Assembly (NCBI RefSeq): GCF_001403795.1
Contig: NZ_CXSU01000005.1
Coordinates: 123,019 to 187,018, forward strand
Reading direction: 5' to 3'
DNA: 64,000 nt
Source: Jannaschia donghaensis
GTDB taxonomy: Bacteria > Pseudomonadota > Alphaproteobacteria > Rhodobacterales > Rhodobacteraceae
This document shows positions 60,109 to 64,000 of this stretch, piece after piece (within the stretch, counting starts at the first letter, position 1; every line of letters starts with the position of its first letter). The notes under the pieces are model-generated. The model saw nothing but the letters and a program-made list of their open reading frames with translations, did not search any database and was not told the DNA's origin. A program made the position numbers and the translations under genes.

Positions 60109-60489
60109 ATGGCTCGCCTCGAACACGCCAATCTGACCGTCGGGAACGCCGAGGCTTTCGCCGACGTCCTGTGCGCCGTCTTCGCCTGGTCCGTCCGCTG
60201 GTCCGGCGACGTCCTTGGCGGGGCCGGACGCTCCGTCCACGTCGGAGGGGCTGACAGCTACCTCGCCCTTTATGAACCCGGCGCTGGCGCGGGGCAGGGG
60301 GTGGACACTTACGTCACGCGCGGTGGCCTCAACCATCTGGGCGTCGTCGTCGACGACCTTGACCAGGTGGAAGCGCGCGTCGTCGCCGCCGGATACCACC
60401 CGCATAACCACGCGGCCTACGAACCCGGACGTCGCTTTTACTTCGACGGACCCGAGGGCGTGGAGATCGAAGTGGTCGCCTATGCCTGA
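60109..60489 (+). CDS. SoxR-controlled VOC (glyoxalase-like) family protein
   Basis: 126 residues, one vicinal-oxygen-chelate domain: MARLEHANLTVGNAEAFADV with the first metal His, SYLALYEPGAGAG, the second His in GGLNHLGVVVDDLDQVEARV and the Glu in FDGPEGVEIEVVAYA. VOC proteins bind or modify small electrophiles, quinones or antibiotics. AAAGGAACGATTTC precedes the ATG. The divergent soxR gene and the intervening SoxR box indicate induction by redox-active compounds, so a detoxifying role is likely. Confidence 0.88.
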   Translation: MARLEHANLTVGNAEAFADVLCAVFAWSVRWSGDVLGGAGRSVHVGGADSYLALYEPGAGAGQGVDTYVTRGGLNHLGVVVDDLDQVEARVVAAGYHPHNHAAYEPGRRFYFDGPEGVEIEVVAYA

Positions 60490-60492
60490 TCC

Positions 60493-61374
60493 TCAGACGG
60501 CGGTCGTCACCTGCGCGCGCAGCCATTTGCGCAAGATTCGCAGACGCTCCGACCGCCGTCCGGGCAATGTGACCATGTGATAGCCCAGCGGTGCCTCCGT
60601 CAGGTCGCAGATGCGCACCAGGTTCCCGGCCGCCACCTCCCGCTCGACCACCGGGCGCGACATCACCGCAACGCCCAGCCCGTTGAGTGCGCCCGCCAGC
60701 GACAGCGCATTGGTCGCCATCACCTTCACGGTCAAATCATCCGGGTTCAGCCCCGCCTGCGCCAGCAAGTCGCGCCGTTCCAGCACGTAATGTTCCAGCA
60801 GCCAGGGCAGGTGGCGCACCTCCTCCAACGTGCCGACCTTCCGCCCGCCCAGAAGGCGGGGATGGGCCACGACCCAGAAATCGCCTTCGGTCAGCAACTC
60901 CGAATTCACCCCCGGCCAAGCGCCGTCGCCCCAGCGGATGGCCATATCGACCCCGTCGGATCGCAGGTCGGCCAACCCGACATCGGGCAGGATGTTCACC
61001 TGAATGTCCGGATGGCGCATCCAGAAATCGCCCAGCCGCGGCATCAGCCATTCCGCCGCGAACCCCGGCGTCACCGCCAGCGACAGGGGCCGGATGGCCT
61101 GATCGGCGCGCAGCTGATCCACCGCATCCGCGATCGCCGCGAAGCCCTGGCTCAACCCGTCGGCCAGGCGCAGACCGGCATCGGTGACCGCGATGCCGCG
61201 CCCGTCGCGTTGCACCAGCGCCGTCTCTAGATGCGCCTCGACCGTGCGGACGTGCTGCGCGATGGCGGCGGGGGTCACGTTCAACTCCCGCGCGGCGGGG
61301 CTGAAGCCGCCCAGGCGGGCCGCCGTCTCGAAAGCGCGCAACGCGGGCAGGGATGGCAGATCGGCCCAATTCAT
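60493..61374 (-). CDS. LysR family transcriptional regulator (GcvA-like)
   Basis: 293 residues. The N-terminal helix-turn-helix reads LPSLPALRAFETAARLGGFS and AARELNVTPAAIAQHVRTVE, the opening typical of the GcvA branch of LysR regulators. The effector domain runs from about residue 90 (RPLSLAVTPGFAAEWLMPRL, IQVNILPDVGLADLRSDGVD). LysR proteins usually control the divergent neighbour; here that is a 59-residue peptide gene 92 bases away. The effector is unknown. Converges on the VOC gene with three bases between stops. Confidence 0.92.
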   Translation of the reverse strand: MNWADLPSLPALRAFETAARLGGFSPAARELNVTPAAIAQHVRTVEAHLETALVQRDGRGIAVTDAGLRLADGLSQGFAAIADAVDQLRADQAIRPLSLAVTPGFAAEWLMPRLGDFWMRHPDIQVNILPDVGLADLRSDGVDMAIRWGDGAWPGVNSELLTEGDFWVVAHPRLLGGRKVGTLEEVRHLPWLLEHYVLERRDLLAQAGLNPDDLTVKVMATNALSLAGALNGLGVAVMSRPVVEREVAAGNLVRICDLTEAPLGYHMVTLPGRRSERLRILRKWLRAQVTTAV

Positions 61375-61466
61375 AGTTCAGCTATCAATTCAGAATTCAT
61401 AATGCTTTGCATAGCGCGCCGTTTTGCTGTGTAGCAATGGGAATGATGACAACCGGAGGATACGCT

Positions 61467-61646
61467 ATGACACCGAAACTTGCTTTCTTCGCCACGCCGC
61501 GTGCGACCCGCTCGGCCTTGCGCGCGTCATCGGGCACCACGTCCGGCATGGTCGACGCGTCTGATCTGACCGTGATCGAGCATCAGCGGCAGCAGGACGA
61601 CGACAGCCGTCTGTGCATCAACTGGGAACGCCGCCTGCCGCGCTAA
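61467..61646 (+). CDS. Small protein of 59 residues divergent from a LysR gene
   Basis: MTPKLAFFATPRATRSALRA and a tail ending CINWERRLPR. The ATG follows an ideal ribosome site, GGAGGA with a six-base gap. The peptide has a basic N-terminal third, a polar middle (SDLTVIEHQRQQDDDSR) and a single Cys; there is no signal peptide or membrane helix. I do not recognise a family. Its stop overlaps the sirtuin stop by four bases (CTAA). The strong ribosome site and divergent LysR gene suggest a real regulated gene. Confidence 0.6.
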   Translation: MTPKLAFFATPRATRSALRASSGTTSGMVDASDLTVIEHQRQQDDDSRLCINWERRLPR

Positions 61647-62326
61647 ACGCCGGTCGCTATCTCCGCCACCCAGCCCGGCACCACCTCGGTCGCCGGGCCG
61701 GTTCGAACGGCATCGAAGGCTCCGCCCGATGCCTCCAGGTTCAATTCCAGCGTCCGCGCACCGGCCCGTCGCGCCAGATCGACAAATCCTGCCGCCGGAT
61801 AGACCGTGCCTGACGTGCCGATGCTGACGAACAGGTCGGCGCGCGCCAGCAGGTCTTCGATCCGCGCCATGGCATAAGGCATCTCTCCGAACCAAACGAC
61901 GTCGGGCCGCGTCGCCGCCACGCCGCACGCGGGGCAGGCATCCTTGGCCGTCATCACCGCCGGGGCGTCCCACCGCGCATCGCACGCCGCACAAAGCGCC
62001 CGCGACAAGGCCCCGTGCATGTGGATCACGTCGGTCGCGCCCGCGCGGTCCAGCAGGTCGTCAATATTCTGCGTCACCAGCGCGACCCCCGGCATCAGCG
62101 ACAGCTGCGCCAATGCGACATGCGCCGCGTTCGGAGCGGCATCGGCCATGTTCGCCCTGCGTGCATTATAGAAATCGTGCACCAGCGCCGGATCGCGCGC
62201 GAAGCCTTCGGGCGTCGCGACCTGCGCCAGATCGTACCGCGTCCACAGGCCGTCCACATCGCGGAAGGTGCCCAACCCCGATTCCGCGCTCAGACCGGCG
62301 CCCGATAATACCACGATATTCACCAT
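61643..62326 (-). CDS. cobB: NAD-dependent protein deacylase (sirtuin)
   Basis: 227 residues, class III sirtuin. VVLSGAGLSAESGLGTFRD binds NAD, TQNIDDLLDRAG and the catalytic His in VIHMHGALSRALCAACDARW follow, and a zinc knuckle is made by CAAC and CPAC. RPDVVWFGEMPYAM completes the acyl site. The residues usually linked to desuccinylase activity (Y-x-x-R) may be present as TRYDLA-type loop; I cannot decide deacetylase against desuccinylase. The ATG at 62326 matches family starts; an upstream ATG at 62362 does not. Confidence 0.93.
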   Translation of the reverse strand: MVNIVVLSGAGLSAESGLGTFRDVDGLWTRYDLAQVATPEGFARDPALVHDFYNARRANMADAAPNAAHVALAQLSLMPGVALVTQNIDDLLDRAGATDVIHMHGALSRALCAACDARWDAPAVMTAKDACPACGVAATRPDVVWFGEMPYAMARIEDLLARADLFVSIGTSGTVYPAAGFVDLARRAGARTLELNLEASGGAFDAVRTGPATEVVPGWVAEIATGV

Positions 62327-62406
62327 GTCTCTGCCCCAATTGCCCAGCATCAAATCTATCACGGCCCCATTTTGGGGCCAGACCCATCCTGATGACGAGG
62401 TCCCTG

Positions 62407-63084
62407 ATGTTCGCCCGAACCGAAGCCCCCATTTTCGCCTTCCGCGGTCCCATGGGTATACCGGTGGAGGTCGCGCCCAGCTTCGCGATGCTCGCCTTCG
62501 TTTTCCTGATGATCGACACCAGCGTGGATGGTATCGTCTTCTTCGCCCTGATCGCGGGCTCGATCTTCCTGCACGAACTCGGCCATGCCTGGGGATGCCG
62601 GGTGCAGGGCGTCGGCGTCAGCCGCATCGTCATGTGGGGCGGGGGCGGATTGTGCTATCACCGGCCCGAACCCGACCCCCGCCGGGACGAGTTGATCGTG
62701 ATTGCAGGCCCTCTCGTCAATCTGGCGCTTTGGGCCATCGCGTCGCTGGCGTCGGGATATTTCTTCGAGGCGGGGCCCCGGTCCGACATGGCGTACGAAT
62801 TGGCGTCATTGCTCGGGTCGCTGGCCTGGATCAACCTGATCCTCTTCGCGCTCAACATGCTGCCGGTCAGTCCACTGGACGGCGGGCGGCTGTTCTACCT
62901 CGTATTGCGCCGGGTCCTGCCGATGCAGGATGCGGGTCGCGTGGCCGGGGTCGTCGGCACGATCATGGCCATCGCCTGGATCCCGGCGATGTTCTATCTT
63001 TTCGTGACCTACGGTGTTCTGCTGTTCTTCATGCCGTCGATTTCGCAACATGTCGCGATGGCGCGCGGCCGCGCGCTGCCCTAG
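62407..63084 (+). CDS. Site-2 protease family (M50) membrane metalloprotease
   Basis: 225 residues with about six hydrophobic segments. The zinc motif HELGHAWGC (HExxH) and the distal LNMLPVSPLDGGRLFYLVLR (NxxPxxxLDGG) are both intact. It is a short M50 protein without PDZ or CBS domains, like many peptidases of unknown substrate; it cleaves within the membrane. I chose the ATG at 62407 with GAGG six bases upstream over one at 62392. Its stop overlaps the converging gene stop (CTAG). Confidence 0.88.
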   Translation: MFARTEAPIFAFRGPMGIPVEVAPSFAMLAFVFLMIDTSVDGIVFFALIAGSIFLHELGHAWGCRVQGVGVSRIVMWGGGGLCYHRPEPDPRRDELIVIAGPLVNLALWAIASLASGYFFEAGPRSDMAYELASLLGSLAWINLILFALNMLPVSPLDGGRLFYLVLRRVLPMQDAGRVAGVVGTIMAIAWIPAMFYLFVTYGVLLFFMPSISQHVAMARGRALP

Positions 63085-63590
63085 CTGCAGCCAGCGTCGT
63101 CGCAGATTTGCAGCGCGCGGATCCAGTCCGACCATTCCATCAATTCCGCGCGCGGGGGGCTGATGACCCAGGCGCGCTGCACCACGAACAGGGTGTTATC
63201 CCGTCCTTCGATGACGCGCAGAAGGTCGACCTCCGGCCGACCGCTCCGGTTCAGGTTCGGGCAGGCGTGGATCGACATGGTCGACGTGCGGCCCCCGGCA
63301 TCGAAGACATCCGGGTCCATCGCGAATGCTTCGCCGCAGGCCTCCGAGATGTCAGCCGACAGGCGCGCCACGTAGTCCTCCGCACTCAGCCCGCTGTCGC
63401 GAACCTCGGCCAGGGTGATCGCATGGGTCCAGCTGTCCAGCGCCTCGCCGTCGTGCACGTATTCCGTCAGCTTGACCGTGCCAGTGTCGCTGGCGTGAAC
63501 GCCGGTGAAACCTTCGGGCGGGAAAAAGCGCAGGGTTTCCGCCTGCGCGGGGGCGGCAAGCAGTGTCAGCGCGACAAATGCGCTACGCAC
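63081..63590 (-). CDS. Exported protein of unknown function
   Basis: 169 residues starting at a GTG, with a signal peptide (VRSAFVALTLLAAPAQA, then ETLRFFPPEGF). The mature part has EYVHDGEALDSWTHAITLAE, DISEACGEAFAMDPDVFDAG, SMSIHACPNLNRSGRPEVDL and ends LQICDDAGCS; the four cysteines probably pair in the periplasm. I recognise no family. The start overlaps the end of the lipoprotein gene upstream by eight bases, so the two are co-expressed. Confidence 0.7.
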   Translation of the reverse strand: MRSAFVALTLLAAPAQAETLRFFPPEGFTGVHASDTGTVKLTEYVHDGEALDSWTHAITLAEVRDSGLSAEDYVARLSADISEACGEAFAMDPDVFDAGGRTSTMSIHACPNLNRSGRPEVDLLRVIEGRDNTLFVVQRAWVISPPRAELMEWSDWIRALQICDDAGCS

Positions 63591-63927
63591 AGTTCCGCTC
63601 CGCTTTGGCGACGAAATCCTTGTACTTGCGCCAGAACCGCTCATCTCCGGCGCGGTCGGACTGCCGCGTGACCTGCGCCAGATGGGGCGTGCGGAAAAAG
63701 GCGACGACGCGCGATTGCTCTCCGCGGGCCAGTTCCGAATTGGCGGTCGCCTGAACGCAGCCACACAGGCTGGACGATGCGGCACGGCGATCGGCCTTGA
63801 GACAGGCCGAGTGGATCGGGCCAGTCGCGAAGGCGCGCGCGGCCCCGCCGCCGCCCGACCCTCCGCCGCCACAGGCGGACAACGCCAGGACCAGGCCAAG
63901 GGCCGTCAGTGTCTTGATCGGATTCAT
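63583..63927 (-). CDS. Small Cys-containing lipoprotein
   Basis: 114 residues. A lipoprotein signal is clear: KTLTALGLVLALSAC followed by a Gly/Ser linker (GGGGSGGGG). The mature domain has SACLKADRRAASSSLCGCVQ and VVAFFRTPHLAQVTRQSDRA, then RFWRKYKDFVAKAERNCA, a pattern shared by small Rhodobacterales proteins sometimes labelled 'arginine transporter' without evidence. The ATG at 63927 is chosen because the lipobox then falls at residues 16-19. The gene precedes and overlaps the exported protein gene. Confidence 0.72.
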   Translation of the reverse strand: MNPIKTLTALGLVLALSACGGGGSGGGGAARAFATGPIHSACLKADRRAASSSLCGCVQATANSELARGEQSRVVAFFRTPHLAQVTRQSDRAGDERFWRKYKDFVAKAERNCA

Positions 63928-64000
63928 CGGCTGCTCGGCCTCCATCCTGATGTTTTCCCCAGGATGCCAGAGGCGGGTCGGTCTGACAATCGGGCGTGCG

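Noticed and set aside
1-64000. tRNA, rRNA, CRISPR array, insertion sequence or prophage genes
   Set aside because: I looked for clover-leaf-like stretches, spaced direct repeats and transposase, integrase or phage motifs and saw none that I could support.

Overview
The window is a GC-rich chromosomal segment whose gene content and order fit an alphaproteobacterium of the Rhodobacterales (Roseobacter/Rhodobacteraceae type). The main reasons are: a cytochrome aa3 assembly block ctaC-ctaB-coxF-ctaG-ctaE-SURF1 followed by thrC, an M16 peptidase and a RimJ-like acetyltransferase, with no ctaD; a separate F0 ATP synthase operon atpI-B-E-F'-F with split b and b' subunits and no F1 genes; lineage-typical small proteins (DUF1467, DUF2927, DUF3108, YbjN-like); and two copies of a short intergenic hairpin repeat with an AAAAATACCTCGGG-like arm. 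I see no tRNA, rRNA, CRISPR array, insertion sequence or phage gene.

Left arm (1-14.5 kb) is the most interesting region. A TRAP transporter (small permease end, large permease, binding protein) is followed, after a truncated potassium-transporter remnant and a SEL1-repeat gene on the other strand, by a tight + strand operon: a di-heme MauG/CcpA-like cytochrome, a PfkB kinase very like sulfofructose kinase YihV, a LacD/YihT-type aldolase, an L-fucose-isomerase-fold isomerase, a Gfo/Idh/MocA protein, a phosphoglycerate-dehydrogenase-like protein resembling (S)-sulfolactate dehydrogenase, an aldose-1-epimerase and an SSADH-type aldehyde dehydrogenase. Together these read as a sulfoquinovose route of the 'sulfo-EMP2' type: NAD-dependent sulfoquinovosidase, mutarotase, isomerase, kinase, aldolase, sulfolactaldehyde oxidation, then sulfolactate oxidation. 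The C-S bond-cleaving step is not in the window.

Middle (14-30 kb) is housekeeping and small enzymes: proC, an HSD10-like SDR, acetyltransferase, an orphan response regulator, methylmalonyl-CoA epimerase, a Tat-exported SMP-30 lactonase, topA, dprA and tldD. Two gaps of about 470-480 bp flank tldD. One carries three stacked palindromes and the other an 11-bp tandem repeat.

Right half (30-64 kb) holds the cytochrome oxidase and thrC block; a metallo-beta-lactamase-fold protein coupled to a GlcD-type dehydrogenase; mtnP, a DUF2927 gene and apt; a SulP transporter; an unusual leucine-rich-repeat-like protein; EcsC and GT4 genes; an ArsR-type regulator with a candidate operator; the F0 operon; hrpB; a truncated HIT gene; meaB, rpmB and a racemase; a soxR gene with a clear SoxR box in front of a divergent VOC gene; a LysR regulator facing a 59-residue peptide gene; a sirtuin; a site-2 protease; and two small exported proteins at the right edge. 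Genes are packed tightly: ATGA/GTGA/TTGA start-stop overlaps are common, and five tail-to-tail gene pairs share exactly four bases at their stop codons.
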